This document shows positions 18,816 through 27,302 of a stretch of 64,000 nt of DNA, in pieces. The stretch is taken from positions 124,001 to 188,000 of the forward strand of contig JACKOY010000002.1 in the NCBI GenBank assembly GCA_024233935.1, written 5' to 3'. The translations under genes were made by a program, and so were the position numbers. Source of the stretch: Spirochaetales bacterium (lineage in GTDB: Bacteria; Spirochaetota; Leptospiria; Leptospirales; Leptonemataceae). Position 1 is the first letter of the stretch; every line of letters begins with the position of its first letter. A model generated the notes under the pieces. It searched no databases. It was given only the letters and a program-made list of their open reading frames with translations, and was not told the origin of the DNA.

Positions 18816-19757
18816 ATGGCCGATTCCGAGCAACAGGAATACCTCGAAAACGCGGCCAGTGTCTTTCACAATATCGACCTGCTCCACATCAAGAAGTCCT
18901 ATGGACTTCTCTGCGAAATGGAGGAGGGCGCCATAGAGCAGTTCGTTGCGAAGTACTCCGACTTTGTGATCTTTCTCTTGAACATTCTGGATCCCGGGCG
19001 TTCAAACCATTTGCTGGGTCGTCTGACGGAAGCGTCGATCGTCTATGTCATGGAAGAAGAAACCCGGACGTTGATGATCAAGGACGTGGCCGCCCAGGCC
19101 ATGCGTGGCGAAGACTTCGCGAACCTTTCTTTGTTTCTGGATCGTGTCGACCGACCACCGGCGCCAGGGGAGGATTTTGATGCGGGCGCCCGGAGCATTT
19201 TAGAGGGAGGGGCCGAATTGCGTCGTTCACTGAAGCGAGAGCACTTTGCTTATCTTGAGGCCCTCGAACGCGATCGGCTTGAGCGAGTTCTGGCGTTTCT
19301 CGTGGAACGCAACCACTATGTTGCCCTGGCCATGTTGCTGTACTGCAACGAGGCCCGTCTGGGGGAACTGCTGGATGCGCTGGCCCAGTACGATGCGAAA
19401 TTGCTGGGTTATGTTCCGCACGAATTCTTTGGCATTCGATTCTCAACCGGTTGGTCCGCCTTCACGGATTCTGAAGTCCGCAAGAGCCTGCCGGCAGAAG
19501 CCCGCGCAACCCTGGAACGCATTCTGGCTTTTCGTGCCACCAACAGCGCGCTTCTCCAGCGCGTCCGCCAGCTCTCGTCGGCAGAGTCCGATCCCGTACG
19601 CAGGCGCAAGCTGGTGATTGAGTCGTTGGCCAGTGGCATCGGTCGGGGGGATGCAGGCATCTTGAAATATGTGTTCGCCGATCTCATCTCTGACGGGATC
19701 TTAGATCCTGCGGATTTGCGAATGATCGAGACCGTAACGGAGAAGTCGGACTACTGA
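18816..19757 (+). CDS. Unknown helical protein
   Basis: The product is 313 residues, almost entirely predicted helical, with no signal peptide, membrane segment or cysteine cluster. It has repeated helix pairs (FVIFLLNILDPG, ALAMLLYCNEARLGELLDALAQYDAKLLG, LKYVFADLISDGILDPADLRMIE) that could form a HEAT/FliG-like stack; FliG-type helical domains come to mind, but no motif proves it. It starts 30 bases after the MerR/TPR gene and is probably co-transcribed with it. I do not recognise the family. Confidence 0.72.
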   Translation: MADSEQQEYLENAASVFHNIDLLHIKKSYGLLCEMEEGAIEQFVAKYSDFVIFLLNILDPGRSNHLLGRLTEASIVYVMEEETRTLMIKDVAAQAMRGEDFANLSLFLDRVDRPPAPGEDFDAGARSILEGGAELRRSLKREHFAYLEALERDRLERVLAFLVERNHYVALAMLLYCNEARLGELLDALAQYDAKLLGYVPHEFFGIRFSTGWSAFTDSEVRKSLPAEARATLERILAFRATNSALLQRVRQLSSAESDPVRRRKLVIESLASGIGRGDAGILKYVFADLISDGILDPADLRMIETVTEKSDY

Positions 19758-19778
19758 CTCCGCGCGAAGGGCGTTCTT

Positions 19779-20012
19779 TCAGGCTGCAAAAAAGTCCGCC
19801 TTCACGATCTCATCGAGCGAGATGCTGGCCTGGACGCCATCGCGTCCCATCTTGATGACAACGTCACCGTCCATCTGACGGTTCTTGTCGAGCTCGATCG
19901 TCGTTCCATCTTTTAAGTAAAGCATGATGTCGATGCCGCGAAACTGAATGAACTGCTGCAGTTGTTTCTTAAAGTGATCAGAATTTAGCTTCAAGGCCGA
20001 TGCTCCTCGCAT
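19779..20012 (-). CDS. Small Sm/Hfq-like beta-barrel protein (tentative)
   Basis: The start ATG at 20010-20012 is supported by AAAGGGA upstream; the longer frame to 20117 is not credible. The product is 77 residues: an N-terminal helix (SDHFKKQLQQFIQF) followed by short strands (IDIMLYLKDGTTIEL, GDVVIKMGRDG, QASISLDEIVKADFF). The helix-plus-five-strand order and the LYLKDGT phrase resemble Sm-like proteins such as Hfq, but Hfq signatures (Q8-like N-terminus, YKHA motif) are missing, so this is only a fold guess. It is convergent to the upstream helical gene with a 21-base gap. Confidence 0.65.
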   Translation of the reverse strand: MRGASALKLNSDHFKKQLQQFIQFRGIDIMLYLKDGTTIELDKNRQMDGDVVIKMGRDGVQASISLDEIVKADFFAA

Positions 20013-20540
20013 GTGTTCCCTTTCTCTAACGGTACAAGCAAAAGCCAGGTACAGTACTTTTTTGGAGACATAACGCGAATCCTGAAAAAAAGTCGAACTT
20101 CGAGCCGAAAGCCACACAAGTACTTAGTACGCATTACGTGTTTTGCGCCGGGCGCTCATGCAGGTGTTGTGAACACGAGCAAACGAAAGCCAGCGGATCA
20201 TCCCGGGATCGTGCGCGCATCTGCTCACTGTCGTTTCACCTGTTGACTGAAACGATCAACGAATTCACTTATCAGTGCACGCGCCGGTTCGCTCACGCCC
20301 GCCGCAACGATATTCGCACTGTTTTGTGATAAAGGTCTGTATGCCGACAACCATCCAGACGGCCGGGCGAGCGGGACACGCTATTCAGGAACCGGGCGGG
20401 GTCGCATACCGGTCGTACCAATCATGGGTCGGAGAACAGCATGCAAACGTCCGAGCGCCGGAGGCAGGTTGACTGATCTGCGAGCTCAAGGGACGACCGG
20501 TAACCTGTGGAACCCCGAACCGGGATCCCCGGGATTCCCC

Positions 20541-20632
20541 CGTGGCGCTTGCCCGGTGCGCCCTCGTTTCCGGCCGCGCCCTGGCAACGGGCCGAACAGG
20601 TCGGAAGCAAGACCGAGCGGTTGCCTGCCACG
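20541..20632 (+). ncRNA. Candidate structured RNA (family unknown)
   Basis: CGTGGC (20541-20546) can pair with GCCACG (20627-20632). Inside it GGCAA (20583-20587) pairs with TTGCC (20621-20625), then CCG (20592-20594) with CGG (20618-20620), and GGTC (20599-20602) with GACC (20611-20614) closing the loop GGAAGCAA. The apical part vaguely recalls SRP RNA helix 8 but lacks its invariant AGG/AGCA internal loop. A second hairpin-prone block (GGAACCCC, CCGGG, CCCGG, GGATTCC) lies just upstream at about 20509-20537. Strand and boundaries are guesses. Confidence 0.25.
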
Positions 20633-20725
20633 TTTTGCCGGTTCTGCGACCCGCATGTCCAAAAAGGCGGAAGTCCGCGGGGACCAAAGCATGGGGCCGT
20701 CTTTCAAGGGCCCGCAATTGCCACC

Positions 20726-20738
20726 GGGCATCATGCCC
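20726..20738. promoter_or_regulatory. Perfect 13-base palindrome before the rpsU operon
   Basis: GGGCAT-C-ATGCCC is a perfect inverted repeat centred at 20732, about 60 bases before the rpsU start. An AT-rich TATTTT (about 20746-20751) lies just downstream and could be a -10 element. The position suits an operator for the macromolecular-synthesis operon; no regulator is known from this sequence alone. Confidence 0.3.
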
Positions 20739-20793
20739 TGGGGGCTATTTTACTTGCACAAAGAAGCGGCTCGCCATTTCTGGGCCATCTGCC

Positions 20794-21006
20794 ATGATAG
20801 GAATCGTAGTCAAAGAAGGCGAGAGCGTCGATTCGGCCCTCAAGCGCTTCAAGCGTGAATGTGTGAACGCCGGAATCCAGTCCGAGATCAAGCGGCGGGA
20901 GTTCTTTGAAAAGCCCTCCATGCGCCGCAAACGCAAGCTGGAAGCGGCCGTGCGCAAGCGCGAGAAGAAGCGGCTGATGATGCTCCGCAAAGAAAAGCAA
21001 CTCTAA
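20794..21006 (+). CDS. rpsU: Ribosomal protein bS21
   Basis: The product is 70 residues, the normal size for bS21 of the small subunit. It begins MIGIVVKEGESVDSALKRFK and carries the family's basic run with KRREFFEKPSMRRK. The ATG at 20794 is set by the family N-terminus; the same frame is open far upstream but encodes nothing sensible. It heads the conserved rpsU-(yqeY)-dnaG-rpoD gene order, linking translation, replication priming and transcription initiation. Confidence 0.96.
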   Translation: MIGIVVKEGESVDSALKRFKRECVNAGIQSEIKRREFFEKPSMRRKRKLEAAVRKREKKRLMMLRKEKQL

Positions 21007-21023
21007 CTGAAGGCCGCCCCTCT

Positions 21024-21479
21024 ATGGGCAAACTCTTCGATCAGATCCAGAGCGACCTCGGTGCGGCCCTGAAAGCCCGCGCGGAGGTCGAGTTGCGTAC
21101 CCTGCGCCTGCTGAAATCCGAGTTGCAGTATGAGATGACGAAGGACGGGGCCAAAGACCTGTCCGACGAGCAGGTCCTGGCGCTCATAAAACGCTCCGTA
21201 AAGAAGCGCCGGGAGTCCATTGACCAGTATTCTGCCGCCGGAAAAAGCGAGCTTGCGGCCGCGGAAGAAGCCGAAATTGCCGTGCTCGACAGATACCTGC
21301 CTGCCGCCGTGGGCGAAGAAGCGATTTTGGCCATTATCGATCAGACAATGGAGCGCGTGAAGCCGGCCGGACCGCAGGACATGGGCAAAATTATGGGACC
21401 CGTCATGGGTCACTTTAAGGGCCAGAACGTGGATGGCAATCTGGTCCGGGAACTCGTGCAGCGCAGGCTGCAGGCTTGA
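21024..21479 (+). CDS. YqeY/GatB-tail family protein
   Basis: The product is 151 residues, typical for YqeY proteins related to the tail domain of GatB. Family features include TLRLLKSELQYE near the N-terminus, IKRSVKKRRESIDQY, EIAVLDRYLP in the middle, and the C-terminal MGKIMGPVMG motif followed by VDGNLVRELVQRRL. The exact role is not established; GatB-like tails contact tRNA. It is often found between rpsU and dnaG, as here. Its stop overlaps the TTG start of dnaG. Confidence 0.93.
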   Translation: MGKLFDQIQSDLGAALKARAEVELRTLRLLKSELQYEMTKDGAKDLSDEQVLALIKRSVKKRRESIDQYSAAGKSELAAAEEAEIAVLDRYLPAAVGEEAILAIIDQTMERVKPAGPQDMGKIMGPVMGHFKGQNVDGNLVRELVQRRLQA

Positions 21480-23413
21480 AAAGCGATCTCAAGGAACAGG
21501 TTCTCGCCGCAGTCCCGATTGAGGTCTACATTGGCCGCTCGGTGGCCCTCAAAAAGGCCGGCAGCACGCTCAAGGGTCTGTGTCCGTTTCACACCGAAAA
21601 GTCACCTTCGTTTACGGTAAACCCGGAGAAGGGCTTCTATCACTGCTTCGGCTGCGGTCGGGGTGGGGACCTGTTTCGGTTCGTCATGGAGTCCGAGGGG
21701 ATGACCTTTCCCGAGGCTCTGAACATGCTGGCCCGCTTTGCCGGGATCGACACGGAAAACCCAACAGGGGGCCGTGCGGACGCCCGGGGCCGGCTCATCG
21801 AGTTAAACGAAAAGGTCCGACGGGCGTTTCAGGATTTTCTGCGCTCAGCCGAGGGCAGCGCCTTTCGCGATTATATCGGCGAACGGGGCATTTCCGAAAC
21901 CACCGTTGAAAATTTTCGGCTGGGCGCGGCGCCGGCCTCCTGGGACTGGCTTCGCGGTCGTTTCCCGGATTACGAAAACGACCTCCTCAAACTGGGCCTT
22001 TTGAAGCGCAAGGAAGAGGGGCGTAGCGCCTACGATTTCTTTCGCGCCCGGCTGATCTTTCCCATCCGGGACACCAGCGGCGGTACGATTGCCTTTGGTG
22101 GTCGGTGCCTGCCCGGCGACGACGCCGGCGCGAAGTATCTCAATTCGCCCGAGTCTCCCATCTTCCACAAAGGCAGTACGCTGTACGGACTGCACGAGTC
22201 CATCCGTGAGATCCGGAGCCGGGAAGAGGCGACCATCGTAGAGGGTTATATGGACGTGCTGGCCCTGCATCAGGCGGGCCTGGCAAACGCCTGCGCTCCG
22301 TTGGGCACGGCGTTGACTCCGGATCACCTGCGTTTGGTGGGACGCTACACGCGTAAGCTGAACCTGGTCTTCGACGGCGACCGGGCCGGATTGCAGGCCG
22401 CGATTAAGAGCGCACGTCTGGTTCTTCAGTCCGGGGAAATTCAGGCTTCGGTTTTGCTCCTGCCCGCCGGCAAGGATCCCTGCGATCTTGCTCTGGCTCC
22501 TGGCGGTCGTGTACTTTTTGAAGAGCTGCTTCCCCTGGCCGTTCCGGCGGGCCGTTTTCTGGTCCTGGAGACCATGCTGCCGGATCGGTATACGCCCGCG
22601 CCGGAGCTTGACGCAGGGGACGCACGCAGTTTCGCCCGAGACGCGTCGCTCTATTACAACGGCAAGACGCCGGAACGTTTTCCGAAGGGACTCGAGAAGC
22701 GGCCGGCCCTCGAACGCCTGTACGCCGCGCTGTCGGATTTTCCGCGCCCGTCCGACCAGCAGTTCCTTCTGGAGGAGGGTGCGGCTGTTCTGGGCCTGAA
22801 CGCCCGTGAACTCGAGAAGGAATGGGAAGCGCGCCGAAGAGCGAACCCGCCCCGCCACCCGGAAGAGCAGGCCCGTGGTCGGACAGCGCCGGAGCAGAGG
22901 CCGTTGGGACGCCCGCTTCGGAAGACCGAGAGCCGTCTGAGTACAAGGGCGGTCCGCTGCGAGCGGGCCCTCGTTCTGGAACTGCTCTTTCACCCCGCCC
23001 AATTGAGCGAACGGGCCGATCGCATCGCGGGCATTGAGTTTCTGGACGAACATGCCGAATTCCTGTTCCGCTATCTGGAGGCGCGTTTCCTGACCGGCAA
23101 CCTCTGGACTCCCGATTCGTTCAGCACGTTTGACCTCCCGGACGACACCATGGCCGCCTTCAGCGGATTGGTGCTGGCCCGTCTGGAGGCATCCCGGGAG
23201 GAATCCCAGGGCCGGGCAGGAGAGAGCATTCGGGACCTGCTGACCCAACTTGAAATCGTAGCTCTGGAAAAAAGACTGGAGGAATTCGATCGCCGCTATG
23301 TTGTGGCCGATTCCGTGGAGCAGGCACATCTTATAGAAGAAAGGATGCGGCTGACGTCGGAGCTGAAAGCCCTCCAGTCGCGCCTCCGCGGTGTCGACGC
23401 GCCTTCCCACTGA
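21476..23413 (+). CDS. dnaG: DNA primase (DnaG)
   Basis: The product is 645 residues and synthesises RNA primers at the replication fork. The zinc finger is complete: CPFH near residues 36-39 and CFGCG near 57-61 (CHC2 type). The core has the EGYMDVLALHQAGL and LNLVFDGDRAG motifs of the TOPRIM site. The C-terminal ~200 residues would be the DnaB-binding domain. Translation starts at a TTG (21476) that overlaps the yqeY stop codon, so the gene probably depends on coupling. A long antisense open frame across it is a composition artefact. Confidence 0.97.
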   Translation: MKSDLKEQVLAAVPIEVYIGRSVALKKAGSTLKGLCPFHTEKSPSFTVNPEKGFYHCFGCGRGGDLFRFVMESEGMTFPEALNMLARFAGIDTENPTGGRADARGRLIELNEKVRRAFQDFLRSAEGSAFRDYIGERGISETTVENFRLGAAPASWDWLRGRFPDYENDLLKLGLLKRKEEGRSAYDFFRARLIFPIRDTSGGTIAFGGRCLPGDDAGAKYLNSPESPIFHKGSTLYGLHESIREIRSREEATIVEGYMDVLALHQAGLANACAPLGTALTPDHLRLVGRYTRKLNLVFDGDRAGLQAAIKSARLVLQSGEIQASVLLLPAGKDPCDLALAPGGRVLFEELLPLAVPAGRFLVLETMLPDRYTPAPELDAGDARSFARDASLYYNGKTPERFPKGLEKRPALERLYAALSDFPRPSDQQFLLEEGAAVLGLNARELEKEWEARRRANPPRHPEEQARGRTAPEQRPLGRPLRKTESRLSTRAVRCERALVLELLFHPAQLSERADRIAGIEFLDEHAEFLFRYLEARFLTGNLWTPDSFSTFDLPDDTMAAFSGLVLARLEASREESQGRAGESIRDLLTQLEIVALEKRLEEFDRRYVVADSVEQAHLIEERMRLTSELKALQSRLRGVDAPSH

Positions 23414-23479
23414 TTCCATGCCGAATAATGTTCTCACTATGTCTTATTGCACGGCGGCGGGCATGCTTTTTTCCGGTGG

Positions 23480-23491
23480 CGCTGGCATAAT
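23480..23491 (+). promoter_or_regulatory. Candidate extended -10 promoter for rpoD
   Basis: In the 204-base gap between dnaG and rpoD, TGGCATAAT (23483-23491) has the TGn extended -10 form with a CATAAT hexamer. The -35 region is not convincing. A gap this long inside the operon suggests that rpoD has its own promoter, as it does in other bacteria. Match made by eye. Confidence 0.3.
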
Positions 23492-23617
23492 GGCGACGAC
23501 CGCTTCGGATTGGGCCCCTGCGGTTTCGATAATGAATGGGCGTCATCATTGGGCCCGGCCCGGCGTTTTGAACACGAAGACGATTTCCTCAGAAAAAATG
23601 CGAAGAGGGTTACAATA

Positions 23618-25372
23618 ATGGCAATGGAGGATTTGCCAGAAATCCAGAAGATTATCTCTATTGGTAAGGCCAATAGCGAAATCACCTACGACGAGATCAA
23701 CGAGTACCTGCCCGAGAAGATCGTAAACTCGGAGCGCATTGAGGACGTCTTTACACTCCTCAACCAGCTCGGCATTGAAGTCGTGGAAGAATACTCCAAC
23801 CGGGTTCCTCAATCCGAAGATCCTCCGCCGGCCACCCGGCCCGAAAAAAAGGCGACCACGCGTAAGAAGAAGGACAGCAGTTCCAGCACCATCAGCGACG
23901 ACCCGATCCGGTTGTACCTGAAAGAGATCGGCAAGGTTTCTCTGATTTCGGGCGACAAAGAAGTCTTTCTCGCCAAGCGCATCGAAAACGGCGAGAACAT
24001 CATTGAGGAGACGATCCTTGAATCTTCGCTCTTGCGCGCCAACTTCTACAAGTTGATGCCGAAGATCCGCACGCGCAAGATCAAGATCTCCGATGTGGTC
24101 CGTGTAAACAAGGCCTATTACCTCAGTCAGTCTGAACTGGAGAAACTGGAAAAGAACTTCTTCGAGAAGATGGAGATCATTTCACGCGAGGAGAAAGTCT
24201 ACCAGGATGCTCAGAACCGTCTTCGCAAGTACGTCGAGGGTTCCAAGAAGTGGCGCGAGTACAAGCAAAAGTCCGATGAATCGCGGGCAGTGATCGACGA
24301 AGCCGTTCGCGCAGTGGGCGTAAGCCAAAAAGAAATCCAGCGTATCTCTCAGAAGATCAAGTCGATGGTCTTCCGCATCAAGGAAATCCAGCGCCATTTT
24401 CTAAGCATCAAAGCACGTTGCGGTCGCGACATCAAAGAGATCAAGGCCTACAATCGATTTATCGAAAAGAACGAGAATCTCGAAGAAATCGAAAAGGAGA
24501 TGGGTTGCGATATCGACGAAGTGCGCGAAGTTATCAAAGATATACGCAACAATGAACGCAAGTTGCGCCGGATGGAGCAGGAAGCCGGCTCCCCGATTGG
24601 TGATATTCTCCGTTGGGGGGAGTCCCTGAACAAAGGGGAGCGCGAGATCGCCCAGGCCAAGAAGGAGTTGATCAAGGCCAACCTGCGCCTGGTGGTTTCC
24701 ATTGCGAAGCGCTATGCGAACCGGGGTATGCACTTTTTTGACCTGATCCAGGAGGGCAACATCGGCCTCATCAAGGCGGTCGATAAGTTCGAATACAAGA
24801 AGGGCTATAAGTTCTCCACGTACGCGACCTGGTGGATTCGCCAGGCAATTACACGGGCAATATCGGACCAGGCCCGCACGATCCGCATCCCGGTTCACAT
24901 GATCGAACAGATCAACAAAGTGGTTCGGGAAACGCGGCTGTTCCTGCAGGAGACCGGTCGGGAGCCCACCAACGATGAGATTGCGGAGCGGCTGGGCTGG
25001 CCCGTCGCGCGCGTGAAATCGGTCAAGAACGTGGCGCGCGAGCCTATCTCTCTGGAAGTGCCGGTCGGCTCCGAAGAAGACAGCGAATTGGGCGATTTTA
25101 TCCCGGACACGGAAGTGGAATCGCCGGTCAACGCCACTGCCCATCGTCTGCTTTCCGAACAGATCAAAACTGTGCTCAATACTCTGCCCGCCCGGGAGCA
25201 GAAGGTCCTGCGTATGCGCTTTGGACTGGACGATGGCTATTCGCACACCCTCGAGGAAGTTGGTTATGTCTTCCAGGTTACCAGGGAGCGTATTCGGCAG
25301 ATCGAAGCCAAGGCCCTGCGTCGCCTGCGGCACCCGTCACGTAGCCGAAAATTGAAAGACTACATCGACTGA
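23618..25372 (+). CDS. rpoD: Primary sigma factor RpoD (sigma-70)
   Basis: The housekeeping sigma factor, 584 residues from ATG 23618 (AGAGGG upstream; ATG 23624 also possible). Region 1.1 is at about residues 1-75, a charged KKA linker follows, then region 1.2 (DDPIRLYLKEIGKV). A long, very charged non-conserved region follows. Region 2 has ANLRLVVSIAKRYANRGM, FFDLIQEGNIGLIKAVDKF and YKFSTYATWWIRQAITRAI. Region 4 ends with VTRERIRQIEAKALRRLR. It closes the rpsU-yqeY-dnaG-rpoD run. Confidence 0.97.
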   Translation: MAMEDLPEIQKIISIGKANSEITYDEINEYLPEKIVNSERIEDVFTLLNQLGIEVVEEYSNRVPQSEDPPPATRPEKKATTRKKKDSSSSTISDDPIRLYLKEIGKVSLISGDKEVFLAKRIENGENIIEETILESSLLRANFYKLMPKIRTRKIKISDVVRVNKAYYLSQSELEKLEKNFFEKMEIISREEKVYQDAQNRLRKYVEGSKKWREYKQKSDESRAVIDEAVRAVGVSQKEIQRISQKIKSMVFRIKEIQRHFLSIKARCGRDIKEIKAYNRFIEKNENLEEIEKEMGCDIDEVREVIKDIRNNERKLRRMEQEAGSPIGDILRWGESLNKGEREIAQAKKELIKANLRLVVSIAKRYANRGMHFFDLIQEGNIGLIKAVDKFEYKKGYKFSTYATWWIRQAITRAISDQARTIRIPVHMIEQINKVVRETRLFLQETGREPTNDEIAERLGWPVARVKSVKNVAREPISLEVPVGSEEDSELGDFIPDTEVESPVNATAHRLLSEQIKTVLNTLPAREQKVLRMRFGLDDGYSHTLEEVGYVFQVTRERIRQIEAKALRRLRHPSRSRKLKDYID

Positions 25373-25390
25373 GTTCGGAAAAAGGCTCTC

Positions 25391-25813
25391 ATGGCCATTC
25401 CACGCTATCGGTTCCGTACGCGACTCAAAGTCAACCGAGCTGAGAAGGATCCCGACGGCCGGGTAAGCACGGTTTCTTTCGCGCGCTACTTTGAAAGCGC
25501 GCGTACGAAATTCTTCGAGCATCTCGCGCGCGAACACGCGTATCGCCATCCGGCCGGTACGGCCCTTTTCATGACTTCCGTGAACCTGCACTACCGCCAG
25601 GCGGTGAGTTTTCCCGCGCGGCTGGAGCTTACGGTCGGCGTATTGCGCGCCGACCGACGGTCCCTGGAGCTCGGCTGTTCCATGTGGGACGATCAGGATC
25701 AGTGCATTGCCAACGGATTCGCAAGCCACGTCTGGATTGATCTCAAGCGCGGTCGTGTTTCGCGCATGCCGGCGCCCTTCGGGCTGGTGGCCGGCACCCT
25801 GATCGAAGAATAG
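25391..25813 (+). CDS. Hotdog-fold acyl-CoA thioesterase-like protein
   Basis: The product is 140 residues, the size of the YbgC/4HBT family. DPDGRVSTVSFARYFESAR corresponds to the D-x-x-G-x-V-x3-x-Y-x2-x-x-E-x-AR active-site helix region, with the Asp kept. The rest fits the hotdog sheet (NLHYRQAVSFPARLELTVGV). It probably hydrolyses acyl-CoA or a related thioester; the substrate is unknown. AAGG seven bases before the ATG supports the start. It lies directly after rpoD and could be read through from it. Confidence 0.85.
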   Translation: MAIPRYRFRTRLKVNRAEKDPDGRVSTVSFARYFESARTKFFEHLAREHAYRHPAGTALFMTSVNLHYRQAVSFPARLELTVGVLRADRRSLELGCSMWDDQDQCIANGFASHVWIDLKRGRVSRMPAPFGLVAGTLIEE

Positions 25814-25858
25814 TCGAAAACACTTGCCACGCGAGAGCTTTCACGATCCACTTTGTTG

Positions 25859-26353
25859 ATGCTCCGTCGCCTGCCGCTCTATCTGGCCATATTTCTGGGC
25901 TTCCTTGTGGGTGCGCTCTACCTGACCGGCCTCTTTTTGCCCGTGGAGCATGAAGCCAGTGTGCATCGGGTGTTTCGCGTTGCTCCCGAGCGACTCTGGT
26001 CTGTGCTAACCGACTACGAACAATATCCGCAGTGGCGGCCCGACGTGGCCGAAGTCACGTCCACGCCCTTTGGCTGGACAGAGACCGACGACTACGGGGA
26101 CAGCACCGGCTACGAAATCGAAGAGCAGATCGAACCCCATCGCTTCGTCGTGCGCATACAGAATCCGGGCGCCTACGGCGGCTCCTGGGAATACGCTCTG
26201 GAGCCCGAAGACGGCGGCACGAGACTCACGATCATTGAGCGGGGCGAGGTATTCAATCCCATGTTACGTGTGATCTCGCGTTTTATCATTGGTCACACCG
26301 CCACAATGCAAAGCATGCTGGACCTGTTGCAAAAACGGCTGGAAGAAGGCTGA
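25859..26353 (+). CDS. Membrane-anchored SRPBCC (START-like) protein
   Basis: ATG 25859 gives 164 residues; TTG 25853 would add two. One N-terminal membrane segment (YLAIFLGFLVGALYLTGLFL) is followed by a polyketide-cyclase/SRPBCC domain: VFRVAPERLWSVLTDYEQYPQW is the family opening, and GTRLTIIERGEV a late strand. SRPBCC domains bind hydrophobic ligands; the anchored form suggests a role at the membrane. Ligand unknown. It ends next to the convergent LysR gene with no gap. Confidence 0.85.
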   Translation: MLRRLPLYLAIFLGFLVGALYLTGLFLPVEHEASVHRVFRVAPERLWSVLTDYEQYPQWRPDVAEVTSTPFGWTETDDYGDSTGYEIEEQIEPHRFVVRIQNPGAYGGSWEYALEPEDGGTRLTIIERGEVFNPMLRVISRFIIGHTATMQSMLDLLQKRLEEG

Positions 26354-27277
26354 CTATCGTGCGCTACGGGCGCGCGGACCGGATTTTGTGGTTTTGGGCC
26401 GACGCAGCTCCAGGCTGTACTGCTCAATCAGCTCCATGAGCCTGTCCAGGCTCCGCCGGTGGTGCCTTCGAAAACTAACATAAAAAGTGCGCTCGGCGAC
26501 CAGTTCCTCAAAAGGCAACACCCGCAAACGGGGATTCAGGGAAAGGTCGGAGACAAAACCGATGCCGTGACCGGCTTCGATACTGCGGATGACCGATTCG
26601 ATGCTGCGCAGTTCCATGGCGATGCGCGGCCGCAGGGGCGGGCGTGTTTCTCGCAGGCGCTTTTCCACGGCCCTTCGGATAGCGGACGTTGGATGGAAAA
26701 AAACAAACGAATCCTCCGCCAGACTGGCGATGGTAAGCGGCTTACGTCGAAAAACGGGATGCGTGCGCGCAGCCACCGGGACTATGCGGTCTGTAAAGAG
26801 CGGCCGGCTCAGAAGGCCCGACTCGTCGAGTTGCCCGGTCAATATTCCGATGTCGACTTCCCCGCGCACGAGCCGTTCCCGGCTTTCCTCCAGGTCGCCT
26901 TCATAGACGCGAAAGGACAGGGATCGATGTCCCCGCCGGATGCGACTGAGGACGGGCGGAAGCACCCAGGCCGCAATGGTTCCGCCCGTGCTGATGGAGT
27001 ATTCCCCGTGCAGGTTTTCTGCCTCGGGGTTGAGGCCATCCAGCATTTCGCGCCACAGGTCGTTCATGCGCACGGCGTAGGTCAAAAAGGTCTCCCCGCT
27101 GGCGGTGAGGTGCAGGGAGCGTGCGCGGCGCTCGAAGAGCACCTGGCCAAGTTCCCGCTCAAGCAGAGACATCTGGCGGGAAAGTGCGGGTTGCGTCAGT
27201 CCCAGACCACGGGCGGCCCGCAAAAACGAACCGGCTTCGTGAATGGCCAGAAAATACCGGATCTGCCGGAACTCCAT
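26354..27277 (-). CDS. LysR family transcriptional regulator
   Basis: The product is 307 residues, typical for LysR regulators. The winged helix is at residues 1-60 (QIRYFLAIHEAGSFLRAARG, LTQPALSRQMSLLERELG), followed by the substrate-binding domain at about 90-295. It is divergent from leuCD with a 149-base gap, the classic LysR arrangement, so it may control leucine synthesis in response to a pathway intermediate, as LeuO or LeuR-type regulators do. That target is inferred from position. A perfect 6-base-arm palindrome lies just upstream of its start. Confidence 0.93.
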   Translation of the reverse strand: MEFRQIRYFLAIHEAGSFLRAARGLGLTQPALSRQMSLLERELGQVLFERRARSLHLTASGETFLTYAVRMNDLWREMLDGLNPEAENLHGEYSISTGGTIAAWVLPPVLSRIRRGHRSLSFRVYEGDLEESRERLVRGEVDIGILTGQLDESGLLSRPLFTDRIVPVAARTHPVFRRKPLTIASLAEDSFVFFHPTSAIRRAVEKRLRETRPPLRPRIAMELRSIESVIRSIEAGHGIGFVSDLSLNPRLRVLPFEELVAERTFYVSFRRHHRRSLDRLMELIEQYSLELRRPKTTKSGPRARSAR

Positions 27278-27283
27278 GTGGTG

Positions 27284-27302
27284 CTATAAGCATACGTTAT
27301 AG
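27284..27302. promoter_or_regulatory. LysR-type operator candidate between lysR and leuC
   Basis: CTATAA-GCATACG-TTATAG is an inverted repeat with 6-base arms and a 7-base spacer. It contains the T-N11-A spacing used by LysR proteins. It sits 6 to 25 bases before the LysR start codon and about 125 bases before leuC, which suits autorepression plus control of the divergent operon. Confidence 0.45.

Larger units (their letters stand above)
20013..20793. other. 781-base non-coding region with many potential hairpins
   Basis: The longest gene-free stretch. No open frame here has a protein-like composition or ribosome site. The part nearest 20013 must hold the promoter of the small Sm-like gene; the part before 20794 holds that of the rpsU operon. 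Between about 20500 and 20640 there are nested inverted repeats, described separately as a candidate RNA. I found no tRNA cloverleaf, no RNase P, tmRNA or canonical SRP RNA core, and no direct repeats of CRISPR type. Confidence 0.6.

Noticed and set aside
20541..20632. Signal recognition particle (4.5S) RNA
   Set aside because: The GGAA loop and flanking AGG looked right at first, but the invariant symmetric loop (AGG against AGCA) and the stem between it and the tetraloop are missing. Kept only as an unnamed structured RNA candidate.
21845..23437. Long antisense open frame (about 530 codons) across dnaG
   Set aside because: It mirrors a strongly coding GC-rich gene, has no ribosome site or recognisable domain, and its composition is that of a reverse-complement shadow.
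24401..25333. Antisense open frame opposite the conserved part of rpoD
   Set aside because: rpoD region 2-4 motifs on the plus strand are unmistakable; the antisense protein is a shadow.
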